A stretch of DNA of 37,972 nt, from assembly GCA_002344345.1 (NCBI GenBank), contig DDTL01000110.1:1-37972 (forward strand), written 5' to 3'. Source of the stretch: Saprospiraceae bacterium UBA2365. Lineage in GTDB: Bacteria > Bacteroidota > Bacteroidia > Chitinophagales > Saprospiraceae. The position numbers and the translations under genes were made by a program. The notes below the pieces were generated by a model that worked only from the letters and a program-made list of their open reading frames with translations, was not told the origin of the DNA and ran no database searches. Positions 1-7,592 of this stretch are shown one piece after another (positions within the stretch are counted from its first letter, which is position 1; each line of letters starts with the position of its first letter).

Positions 1-255
1 AAACAAATTAAAAATGAAGTTCTTTTGATCTATAGATTTCGTAATTTAATTGTTCATAATGCATTTTTTGATAATTCACTGTTGCCTTTCTGGGTTTGGA
101 GAATTAGGGAATTTTCTAAAAATCTAATTCATAGAATAATAGAACTGTATGAAGTGGAGAAAGACATTGCTGATATAATTATTGATTTCCATTTCAAAAG
201 AGAGAAATTTTTGCATGATTTTGAAAAAGGGAAAGTGAACATATTTGATTATTAG
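1..255 (+). CDS. HEPN-like C-terminal domain protein, 5' end outside window
   Basis: The frame is open from base 1, so the start codon lies upstream of the window; about 84 residues are visible. They contain RFRNLIVHNA near the start, which fits the R-N-x(3)-H signature of HEPN domains (R, four residues, H), followed by an amphipathic helical stretch rich in Ile, Glu and Lys. HEPN domains are often RNase-like effectors in toxin-antitoxin and anti-phage proteins, or the C-terminus of ApeA-like proteins; that link is family knowledge, not shown here. The gene runs towards the dual-ATPase operon (convergent, 275 bases apart). The N-terminal part, which would define the protein, is not visible, so the function is open. 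Confidence 0.55.
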   Translation, partial: KQIKNEVLLIYRFRNLIVHNAFFDNSLLPFWVWRIREFSKNLIHRIIELYEVEKDIADIIIDFHFKREKFLHDFEKGKVNIFDY

Positions 256-530
256 GTTGGAAAAAACCTATAATAATTATTATTCTCTTTGATTTTGCTT
301 TCCTATTTTGTTTTTTATTATTAGTTCAACCAAATGTTTTATTTTGAACTTTGAACATACAAAAAGTTGACCGAATCATCGATTGTATTTATTCTGTTTT
401 CCGTTTAACCTCGTAAATTTGACAATAGACTGCCTGGTGCAAATTTGAAGGTTTGTTTCATTCAATTTCATCACATTTTGATTTTTTTGTTTTCTGAATT
501 CAGAATGGACATAATTCAGAACGACCCCGT

Positions 531-2528
531 TTAACCATAGTAAAAATCCTGTTTAGTTCGGATAAATGAGATGATATCATCCACATTCTGACTGATTTCC
601 GGCGGCATTTTTAGTAAAGTCTGATCCATGCCACCTTTAAGCTTTAAAGTGGCATAGAACAAAGGTTTATAGTGTTCTTTTGCTTTTGGATTGATCTCGA
701 AGTAATTGAATACCAGGTTATTTTGTTTGTGAATGAGTAATGATAGAATGAATTCATCCAATACTATTTTGTCAGCTGTCAATTCTTCCTGAGCAAGCTT
801 AATGAATAAATCCATCTTTCCTGAATATAAATACAAAATGACAGCAAACTGACGATATGATTTTAAGAACAAACCGATCATCTCTTTTGATATCTGATTG
901 AACAGGTCTCTGATTTTTTGTATTTTATTTTGTTTGTAAAAATATGAGCTCAGATCATTCAAAGCTTTTACATTTCCCAGTTGAATTGCATGAAGGTAAT
1001 ACTTTTCCGCATCAGAAAACTTTTTTTGGTGCTCATAATAAATGGCCATCCAATAGTTTCTGACGCCCTCATCCAATTCAGCATTCTGAATAAGTTCGAG
1101 GCCTTTTACATAGTTTTTGTCTTCTATCGCTTTTTTTATGGGTTCTTCAAAACCAGATGTAAATCGTTCCTGATCACTACGTTTTAGAACATCTGTTTTT
1201 TTCTTATTTTTTATGCTTACGTAAGCAGTCTGACTCACTTCGTTGGCAATTGGAATGTTATCTGAAGACGAACCGGACATCCAATGGTCATAAGCCTTTT
1301 TATCTGTCCATGAATGTATGCCATACGGATTATTTCCGGACGATGGCTGAATATCAGCCTGGTCATACCATTTTTCCAAAAAATCAGCGAGCGCTTTAGC
1401 TTCAAGTCTCTGTTGAATACCACCCTGAGTCATGATGAACCAAAGGTTAAAAAACCGCTCCTCCAATCTGTATAAAAGATTCTTCGTAGCCCCTTTGATT
1501 TTTACGACATATTTACTTTGAGTCAACTGATTGAGCAAGGCAGAAATGGTTTTACCATCCATATTGCATTTAGGAATGAGTTCATCAACTGAAGCTGCAT
1601 CCCAAAAATATGCCAGTTCAGATAGTACTTTTTTCTGGGCAGGAGAAAGCCTCGAAAGTCTTTCCTGATAGATTGGGGTGGCCTTGTCTACGATCAATTG
1701 AAGGTAATGGTAGCCGTTTTGCTCAGGTCTGTTGATCATCATATCAACAAACAAAAGCATGGTCCGTGGCATACCGTCAGTGAGCATTCGGATACTTTCG
1801 ATTTTCCCGGGATGTTTATTGATCTGAACAGCCAATTCCGGCAAATGCATCTTGTCACTCCAGAATTCCAATAGTTTTTTTACCTCCTCCAATGACAAAG
1901 ACTCCAATTTTTTTATTGAAAAGAATTGGAAAAACGGCTTATCATATTTCCAGAAATGCTCTGACATCACAGTGCTTCCGCCGATGATCCTGATGTCCTT
2001 GTGATTCATCAACAATTCTCTCAATAGAGATGCATCCTCGTCGTTACCGACGCTGTCAATGATCCTGTCAAAATTATCAATCAGCAATATCAACCTTTTC
2101 TTTTTGGTTTGTAAGGCTGAGATGATCTGGCTATGCAACACTATAGTATAGGATTTCATATCGGGTGCATACGATCTGAAATCTTTTTTTTCAATGTTAA
2201 AACCCATCGCATTCAGGTCGCGAATAACATAGTCCCAAAGGTCATATAGTTTATATACAGCAGATTGCTCTTCGCTCAGATTGACCACCACATATTGTTG
2301 TTTTAAGGCTTTTTCAAGAGAGAATTCCACCTGAATTCTTCGGAGCAAAGTCGATTTTCCGCTCCCTCTGCTCCCAACAAAAATATAATGTTGGAACGAA
2401 GATCCTTCATCCGTTGAACGGATATCGTCCATCACACGGGCAAATTCTTTCTGGCGAACGATGAAATTTTTAATTATTTCCTCTTCGCTTTGATTTGCGT
2501 TTTGATATTGTATGATATCTGTATTCAT
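531..2528 (-). CDS. STAND-type ATPase with winged helix and TPR tail
   Basis: The protein is about 665 residues from the ATG at 2528. I prefer this start to the in-frame TTG at 2564 because it lies 5 bases after the upstream stop and is preceded by AAAGG. An N-terminal P-loop GSRGSGKS sits near residues 52-59 and a Walker B LLIDNFD near 151. A winged-helix region follows at about 310-380, ending in the LEERFFNLWF pattern typical of the archaeal-type ATPase family, then TPR/Sel1-like repeats (about 480-640). STAND ATPases act as ATP-driven switches in signalling, regulation or defence. It is the second gene of an operon with the 390-residue ATPase. The target of the TPR tail is unknown. The domain calls are firm and the function is not assigned. 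Confidence 0.8.
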   Translation of the reverse strand: MNTDIIQYQNANQSEEEIIKNFIVRQKEFARVMDDIRSTDEGSSFQHYIFVGSRGSGKSTLLRRIQVEFSLEKALKQQYVVVNLSEEQSAVYKLYDLWDYVIRDLNAMGFNIEKKDFRSYAPDMKSYTIVLHSQIISALQTKKKRLILLIDNFDRIIDSVGNDEDASLLRELLMNHKDIRIIGGSTVMSEHFWKYDKPFFQFFSIKKLESLSLEEVKKLLEFWSDKMHLPELAVQINKHPGKIESIRMLTDGMPRTMLLFVDMMINRPEQNGYHYLQLIVDKATPIYQERLSRLSPAQKKVLSELAYFWDAASVDELIPKCNMDGKTISALLNQLTQSKYVVKIKGATKNLLYRLEERFFNLWFIMTQGGIQQRLEAKALADFLEKWYDQADIQPSSGNNPYGIHSWTDKKAYDHWMSGSSSDNIPIANEVSQTAYVSIKNKKKTDVLKRSDQERFTSGFEEPIKKAIEDKNYVKGLELIQNAELDEGVRNYWMAIYYEHQKKFSDAEKYYLHAIQLGNVKALNDLSSYFYKQNKIQKIRDLFNQISKEMIGLFLKSYRQFAVILYLYSGKMDLFIKLAQEELTADKIVLDEFILSLLIHKQNNLVFNYFEINPKAKEHYKPLFYATLKLKGGMDQTLLKMPPEISQNVDDIISFIRTKQDFYYG

Positions 2529-2533
2529 GACCT

Positions 2534-3706
2534 TTATATTATGGGATGTCGGGATTTCCACCAATCCTTCAGAAATGGCGAGTTGAATTGATACTGATCA
2601 TCTTCATCAGAGATATATCCATCTGCGATCAGGATATCATCCAGATCTGCTTTCCATTCCGTTTCATTTTTATGAGATAAAGCGATATTGTAAATCTCCT
2701 GAATAGTTAGTTTGTTATTAGCAGCACATACAGATAAAACCTCTGATAGGTATGCATATTTGTGTGGGAAATATTTTGAAAGTCTGCTATCCCAATCTTC
2801 AAAATACTGGTGTTTTTTCAACAATATTTTGTATGCCTTATCGATATCAGGCTTTGTTAACTCCGGTCGCTGTTCTTCAAAAAGCAGATCATCGCATTCT
2901 TCTATGGTCAATTGGATATAATAAGGGATAAAATGGCCAATTTTATCTAACAAATATTTTTTAGTCTCATCATCGATTTGCATGGTAGCATCTTTCATCA
3001 GATAATCCAAAAACGCCATAGCCTGTGTTGGTTTTAAGGCATACAAATACTCTTTATGTAAATCATTGACTTTATCTGCTCTGCCAGTCACTTTTTTGAC
3101 AATATGAGAGAGGCCAACCGAACCGAGCAAAACCATAACAAACACATCTTTAAATGCTTTGGTTTGTCTCAATGTTCTAAGATCATTTAATAGTATCTCA
3201 GCATCATCGTTTCCATGCCTTTTGTAGATTTTCCAAAGCACATCAGGGAATTCATCCAGGAATAAAACTATTTTTTGCCTTTGAACCTGTAAATCTCTGA
3301 GCAGATCGAAAAATTCTTTCCGGTAGTCCAGATCGTTTTTTTCTATGGTGATCTTTTCTTTGCCAATTGAAGTAATACGCCATTTTTTTAACCATTTTGA
3401 CAGCAAGCTTTTGTTTTTTCCCACCACAGATAAGGCTACATAAGTCATTCTGCAAAGCCTTCTGTAAAAATCCTGGATAGAACTGTCAGATTCTATGTCT
3501 TCGTACAAACAGGCAAAGGAATGGACATTGTTTTTCGCCATATGCTTAACGATAGAAGATTTACCCACTCTTCTGGGAGCAAGAAAGAGTACATGGTTGT
3601 TTTTGTCTATTTCATTCCATAGTCGGTCTTCGATATCTTCCCTTCTGAAGTATTTGCTGCCTTCAGCTGCTGATCCTGTAATGGTGTTTGGTCTTTTCCA
3701 TTCCAT
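2534..3706 (-). CDS. archaeal-type AAA ATPase with C-terminal winged helix
   Basis: The protein is about 390 residues from the ATG at 3706. The upstream in-frame ATG at 3736 lies between the -33 and -7 promoter elements, so it cannot be in the transcript from that promoter. The P-loop APRRVGKS (about residues 43-50) has Ala in place of the first Gly, as is common in COG1672-like ATPases. Walker B is VLFLDEFPD (Asp about 151). The C-terminus ends in a winged-helix segment closing with SPFLKDWW, a hallmark ending of this family. It is first in the operon with the larger TPR-tailed ATPase. The winged helix and the repeat array in its own promoter suggest autoregulation, which is inference. Alternatives are a defence NTPase or a general regulatory ATPase. 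Confidence 0.8.
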   Translation of the reverse strand: MEWKRPNTITGSAAEGSKYFRREDIEDRLWNEIDKNNHVLFLAPRRVGKSSIVKHMAKNNVHSFACLYEDIESDSSIQDFYRRLCRMTYVALSVVGKNKSLLSKWLKKWRITSIGKEKITIEKNDLDYRKEFFDLLRDLQVQRQKIVLFLDEFPDVLWKIYKRHGNDDAEILLNDLRTLRQTKAFKDVFVMVLLGSVGLSHIVKKVTGRADKVNDLHKEYLYALKPTQAMAFLDYLMKDATMQIDDETKKYLLDKIGHFIPYYIQLTIEECDDLLFEEQRPELTKPDIDKAYKILLKKHQYFEDWDSRLSKYFPHKYAYLSEVLSVCAANNKLTIQEIYNIALSHKNETEWKADLDDILIADGYISDEDDQYQFNSPFLKDWWKSRHPII

Positions 3707-3708
3707 AT

Positions 3709-3792
3709 AACAATGTTTTTGTTGCCAAAGATACATAACAATAATTGTGTTGTCAAATATTTATAACAATATTTTTATTGTCATTTATCATT
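3709..3792. repeat. three 28-bp tandem repeats, likely operator array
   Basis: Copies start at 3709, 3737 and 3765 with an exact 28-base spacing and no spacers. Pairwise identity is about 19-21 of 28. Each begins AACAAT and has an inverted-repeat core; the clearest is ACAATATTTTTATTGT at 3766-3781. Copy 2 lies in the spacer of the ATPase promoter, copy 1 covers the expected transcription start, and copy 3 is upstream. That placement suits a repressor that occludes RNA polymerase. Confidence 0.75.
3726..3757 (-). promoter_or_regulatory. Bacteroidota-type promoter of the ATPase operon
   Basis: On the minus strand, TTTG (3757-3754) is followed after 20 bases by TATCTTTG (3733-3726). This is a perfect match to the Bacteroidota sigma-ABfr consensus TTTG / TAnnTTTG. 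The predicted start is near 3719, giving a leader of only about 13 bases before the ATG at 3706. Both elements are part of the 28-bp repeat units. Confidence 0.75.
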
Positions 3793-3950
3793 TCGGGTAT
3801 TTTACGGTATGTGCTATTCTTTTTGAAAAAATTTTGAGTCGAAACTTTATTAATTTTTATACTTTTATCCATGCGATTGTAAAAATCTTAAATTATTCAA
3901 GTAAGGTGTTTTACATTAGGAATTTGAATTATGAGAACAATAACTTTTGA

Positions 3951-5027
3951 ATGTTAGAATCTATATTTAAAAAATATTTTGTTGAGAATACAGAAATTGC
4001 CACCATTCCTTTTGGCAATGGACATATCAATGATACGTATCTTGTGGACATTGTTGGGAAAAAAGAAAAATACATACTCCAGAAGATCAATACGAATGTT
4101 TTTCCGGATCCTGACGGGATAGTTTTGACACATCGTCGATTGCAGGAGCTGATTTTTGAAGGAGAAAGGCCGTATTCCATCGCACGCATATATCCCAATC
4201 TTAATGGTGAATACCTGACAAGAGATGAAGCCGGCAGATGCTGGAGAATGACAGCATATATTGATGGATCTTTCTCGATCGATACAGTAAAAACGGAATG
4301 GCAAGCTTTTGAAACAGGAGCGGCATTTGGCTGGTTTGCCAAGACTTGCAGTGTATTCAACCCTGCTGATTTCCGGGAAGCCATCAAAAACTTTCATAAT
4401 TTGTCATTCAGATTGGGGCAATTGTACCAGGCGATAGCAGATGACAGTGCAAAAAGACTACACTCGATTCCCGAAGTCATAGCTTTTTATGCAGAGAGGG
4501 AAAACAGAATGAAGCAGATACAGGATCTGGTCGATCAGGGTAAAATCCCAACCCGGATCGTGCATAATGACACCAAGATCAACAATCTGCTGTTCGTAGG
4601 AAATAAAGCGAAGGTGATCATCGATCTGGATACTGTTGGCCCGGGTATTTTATATTATGACTATGGAGATGCACTACGGACTTCAGCTTGTACAACCAAA
4701 GAAGATGAACAAGATCTGACCAAAGTTGACTTTAATATGGTTGCATTTGAACAGTTTTCGAAAGCCTATCTTCAACAGTTGAGCAACATACTGACGAAAG
4801 AAGAGAAGGATAATTTCCATCTGGCTCCGATTTTGCTGACCTATATCATGGGAATCCGTTTTTTGGCCGATTATCTCAATGGAGATACCTATTATAAAAC
4901 CAAATATCCTGATCACAATCTGGTCCGTTCAATGGTTCAGATGCAATTGATCCGAGCTATTGAAAGACGGGAAAATGAGATGATACAAATAATACAAAGC
5001 ATCCTGAGTAACTCACATTGTAATTGA
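3951..5027 (+). CDS. APH-family kinase, N-acetylhexosamine kinase-like
   Basis: The 358-residue protein has the aminoglycoside phosphotransferase/choline kinase fold. The catalytic loop HNDTKINN is at about residues 205-212 (Asp207 as catalytic base) and the metal-binding segment IDLDTVGPG at about 224-232. The N-terminal FGNGHINDTY and the YILQKIN strand (Lys45 as likely ATP-contacting Lys) resemble the NahK-type sugar kinases that phosphorylate N-acetylhexosamines at C1. The substrate cannot be fixed from sequence alone; homoserine or choline kinases and other small-molecule kinases share the fold. It is cytoplasmic, with no signal peptide. It is transcribed away from the ATPase operon, separated by the repeat array. 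A serine hydrolase gene follows 113 bases downstream with no obvious link. Confidence 0.75.
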   Translation: MLESIFKKYFVENTEIATIPFGNGHINDTYLVDIVGKKEKYILQKINTNVFPDPDGIVLTHRRLQELIFEGERPYSIARIYPNLNGEYLTRDEAGRCWRMTAYIDGSFSIDTVKTEWQAFETGAAFGWFAKTCSVFNPADFREAIKNFHNLSFRLGQLYQAIADDSAKRLHSIPEVIAFYAERENRMKQIQDLVDQGKIPTRIVHNDTKINNLLFVGNKAKVIIDLDTVGPGILYYDYGDALRTSACTTKEDEQDLTKVDFNMVAFEQFSKAYLQQLSNILTKEEKDNFHLAPILLTYIMGIRFLADYLNGDTYYKTKYPDHNLVRSMVQMQLIRAIERRENEMIQIIQSILSNSHCN

Positions 5028-5140
5028 AACGTTATACAGTGTGGGATTTTTTATAAGAGCCAGGGTAAAAGAGACAGGGTAATGGTAATGGTTTTTGAAA
5101 TCATAATACTTTCTTAAAAATACAAAAAAACAATAGAAAA

Positions 5141-6457
5141 ATGAAACATCTATTCTTAGTCATTTTATTTTTTGCTGGTCATAAAATTTTTGCACAGGAA
5201 TTCAGCCAGGCAAAAATGGATTCACTTTTTGAAGCTATTGCCCAAAACAATAAGGGAATGGGAAGTATTTCACTTTTTAAGGAAGGAAAGGAAGTGTACG
5301 CACATGCATTTGGATATGCAGATTTGGATAATGAGGTAGCAGTCAATGTCGGTACTAAGTACAGGATTGGTTCAATTTCCAAAACATTTACTGCTACCAT
5401 CGTCATGAAGCTGGTGGAACAGGGTAAATTATCACTGAGCACCCCTTTGTCAATCTTTTTTCCACAGTTTAAGAATGCTGAAAAAATCACCATAGAAATG
5501 TTGATGAGACATCGCAGCGGAATTTTCAATTTTACCAATGCAGAGGATTATGCAACATGGATGGAAAAACCGATCTCTAAAAAAGAACTGGTGGACAAAA
5601 TGGTCAAATATGGAATTGACTTTGAACCGGATTCACGTTCGGAGTATTCCAATTCCAACTATGTATTGCTTACCTACATAGCTGAGATCGTAGAGAGTAA
5701 ACTGTTCAATGAGATGCTGCAGGATTATATCTGTAAACCCTGCGGACTGAACGATACCTATTATGGAGGAAAAATAACAGTGAAAAATAATGAAGCGAAA
5801 TCATATCTGGGTTTGGATGGCTGGCAACCAGCCACAGAAACTGATATGACTGTTCCGGCCGGTGCAGGTGCCATCGTCTCCACGGCAAGTGATCTGAACC
5901 GTTTTCTGGATTGCCTTTTCAACCATAAAATTTTGGCTGAATCCACGGTAAAGCAAATGATGGAAATCAAGGATCAATATGGTTTGGGTATGTTCATTGC
6001 GCCGTTCTATGAAAAAAAAGCTTATGGGCATACAGGAGGAATAGACGGATTCCAATCCAGAGCATTTTATTTTGTAGATGACAAAGTGGCTGTTTCATAT
6101 GTGTCCAACGGTGTTTTTCTGCCGCTGAATGACATACTGATCGGTGCTTTAAGCATTTATTTTGGAAAAGAGTATAAGATCCCGGATTTTAAACCAATAG
6201 CTCAGCCGATGGCTGAAGATCTCCGGAAATATTGTGGAGTGTATTCCACGACCAGTTTTCCTTTGAAACTGACCATTTTTGTGGAAGGAGAAAAGTTGAT
6301 GGCACAGGGAACAGGCCAACCATCTTTTGCCCTGGAGGCGACAGGTCCCAAAACATTCAAGTTTGATCCTGCTGGTCTGACCATTGAATTTGATCCTGAA
6401 AATCAAATGCTGGTACTGAAACAATCCGGCATGCGATTTGAGATGAAGAAGGAATGA
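5141..6457 (+). CDS. exported serine hydrolase, beta-lactamase class C family
   Basis: The protein is 438 residues, with an N-terminal signal peptide ending near FAQ (residues 1-19). All three motifs of the class C beta-lactamase/esterase family are visible: SISK (Ser78 nucleophile, Lys81), YSN (169-171) and HTG (297-299). The C-terminal 90 residues form a lipocalin-like beta-rich extension common in Bacteroidota members. It probably acts in the periplasm as an esterase, a D-amino-acid peptidase or a peptidoglycan-related hydrolase. The family rarely confers beta-lactam resistance, so the name should not be read as a resistance gene. Only 44 bases separate it from mtnN on the same strand, so co-transcription is possible. 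Confidence 0.88.
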   Translation: MKHLFLVILFFAGHKIFAQEFSQAKMDSLFEAIAQNNKGMGSISLFKEGKEVYAHAFGYADLDNEVAVNVGTKYRIGSISKTFTATIVMKLVEQGKLSLSTPLSIFFPQFKNAEKITIEMLMRHRSGIFNFTNAEDYATWMEKPISKKELVDKMVKYGIDFEPDSRSEYSNSNYVLLTYIAEIVESKLFNEMLQDYICKPCGLNDTYYGGKITVKNNEAKSYLGLDGWQPATETDMTVPAGAGAIVSTASDLNRFLDCLFNHKILAESTVKQMMEIKDQYGLGMFIAPFYEKKAYGHTGGIDGFQSRAFYFVDDKVAVSYVSNGVFLPLNDILIGALSIYFGKEYKIPDFKPIAQPMAEDLRKYCGVYSTTSFPLKLTIFVEGEKLMAQGTGQPSFALEATGPKTFKFDPAGLTIEFDPENQMLVLKQSGMRFEMKKE

Positions 6458-6501
6458 ATTCGAACTTTTGAGGTTTTTTTTTAAATTAAAACAATTTTTT
6501 G

Positions 6502-7260
6502 ATGATCATAGGAATCATGGGTGCCATGACCCAGGAAATTGAGTTGCTTTTGCCTAAAATAGCGGATGCATTTTATCATCGGGTAGGCGTAAGGACTTTC
6601 ATTACCGGGAAAATCAAAGACCAGGAAGTTGTGGTAGTCTTTTCCAGGATGGGAAAGGTGGCTGCATCTACGACGGCGACCATTCTGATCGAGCGGTTTC
6701 ATGTGAAGGTGATCGTTTTTTCGGGGGTGGCGGGAGCGATCAGTCACAAACTGAAAATAGGTGATATCGTGATCTCAGAGCAATTGGTTCAATACGATAT
6801 GGACGCCAGCGCTTTGCCGGAATTCGGTAAATTTGAAATTCCACTTCTGGGGAAAGGCTTTTTGGATTCCAATTGCGGATTGGTGGACAAAGCCCAGAAA
6901 GCTGCCATTGATTATGTACGCGAAGATCTGGTGAATGATGTCGGTAAAAAGACATTACATTCATTTGGAATTGAAAAGCCTCAGGTTTATCGGGGTCTGA
7001 TCGGTAGCGGAGATCAATTCATCGCTTCGAAGGAGGCTTCTGAACAATTGCGGAGTGATTTGCCTGAATTGCTCTGTGTGGAAATGGAAGGGGCCGCGGT
7101 GGCGCAGGTAGCTGTCGAAAATGAAATTCCTTTTGTCGTTGTCCGGACGATTTCAGATCGTGCTGATCATGATGCACACCTGGATTTTCCAATTTTTGTG
7201 GATCAGATCGCCTCACATTTCACTTGTGGAGTGGTGAAACGGTTGCTGGAGATATTGTGA
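6502..7260 (+). CDS. mtnN: 5'-methylthioadenosine/S-adenosylhomocysteine nucleosidase
   Basis: This enzyme cleaves adenine from methylthioadenosine and S-adenosylhomocysteine in the cytoplasm, recycling the by-products of methylation and polyamine synthesis. The start is placed at ATG 6502 rather than the preceding TTG, which aligns the N-terminus with E. coli Pfs/MtnN: the GAMxxE motif puts the catalytic Glu at position 12. SGVAGAI, VEMEGAAVAQVA (ribose-binding Met-Glu) and RTISDRAD (catalytic Asp) are all present. At 252 residues it is close to the family length of about 230. The stop codon TGA (7258-7260) falls inside the first unit of a 7-bp repeat array. The gene is convergent with clpB. 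Confidence 0.93.
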   Translation: MIIGIMGAMTQEIELLLPKIADAFYHRVGVRTFITGKIKDQEVVVVFSRMGKVAASTTATILIERFHVKVIVFSGVAGAISHKLKIGDIVISEQLVQYDMDASALPEFGKFEIPLLGKGFLDSNCGLVDKAQKAAIDYVREDLVNDVGKKTLHSFGIEKPQVYRGLIGSGDQFIASKEASEQLRSDLPELLCVEMEGAAVAQVAVENEIPFVVVRTISDRADHDAHLDFPIFVDQIASHFTCGVVKRLLEIL

Positions 7261-7312
7261 TCGGTGAACTGTAATCTGAAATCTGTGATCGGTGAACTGA
7301 AATGAGTGAGTT
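7257..7312 (+). repeat. heptanucleotide repeat array, forward copy
   Basis: Eight contiguous 7-base units start at 7257: GTGATCG, GTGAACT, GTAATCT, GAAATCT, GTGATCG, GTGAACT, GAAATGA and GTGAGTT. Units 1-2 are repeated exactly as units 5-6. The mtnN stop codon sits in unit 1. A matching array in the opposite orientation lies at 7530-7592. Confidence 0.8.
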
Positions 7313-7574
7313 GGGGAAGGTTATCAGGGGTCCGTTGCGCGTAAGGGTACTGCATCATTAAGCTCGTCCAGATCCATTAACATCAGATAAAGCTCATAAA
7401 GTCCTGGATTGACCTGTCATTCCGGGCTCGACCCGGAATCTCATCACTTTAACCCCGCCAAAATAGATGGTGATTGTAGTCAATGTCCGCATTGACCACC
7501 CGCAGACATGCACTCATCCTACATACAACCATTTACCGGTCACTGATCACTCATTTCAGTTCACAGATCACAGA
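7261..7574. other. convergent intergenic region mtnN/clpB
   Basis: About 314 bases without a gene. Apart from the two heptad arrays at its edges and the palindrome at 7419-7439, I see no ORF of note and no classical U-tract terminator. The facing arrays (arms about 56 and 63 bases, 217 bases apart) could pair in a transcript crossing the region and might end transcription from either side. Confidence 0.6.
7419..7439. repeat. REP-like palindrome, copy 1
   Basis: ATTCCGGG, a five-base loop CTCGA, then CCCGGAAT give a perfect 8-bp stem. The same stem with loop CTTGA recurs at 14421-14441, showing a dispersed intergenic element. Confidence 0.75.
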
Positions 7575-7592
7575 TCACTGTTTACCGATCAC
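7530..7592 (-). repeat. heptanucleotide repeat array, inverted copy
   Basis: Read on the minus strand from 7592, nine 7-base units follow without a break: GTGATCG, GTAAACA, GTGATCT, GTGATCT, GTGAACT, GAAATGA, GTGATCA, GTGACCG and GTAAATG. It shares units with the array at 7257-7312. The first units encode the last residues of ClpB (VIGKQ) and its stop TGA (7577-7575). Confidence 0.8.

Noticed and set aside
256..530. Small hairpin AGGTT...AACCT after the HEPN gene as a terminator
   Set aside because: The stem is only five base pairs and AT-rich surroundings make such stems frequent.
3709..3792. CRISPR array
   Set aside because: The 28-bp units are contiguous, degenerate and without spacers, and they contain a promoter.
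5141..6457. Beta-lactam resistance gene
   Set aside because: The motifs fit the broad serine hydrolase family; the length, C-terminal extension and chromosomal setting favour an esterase or peptidase.
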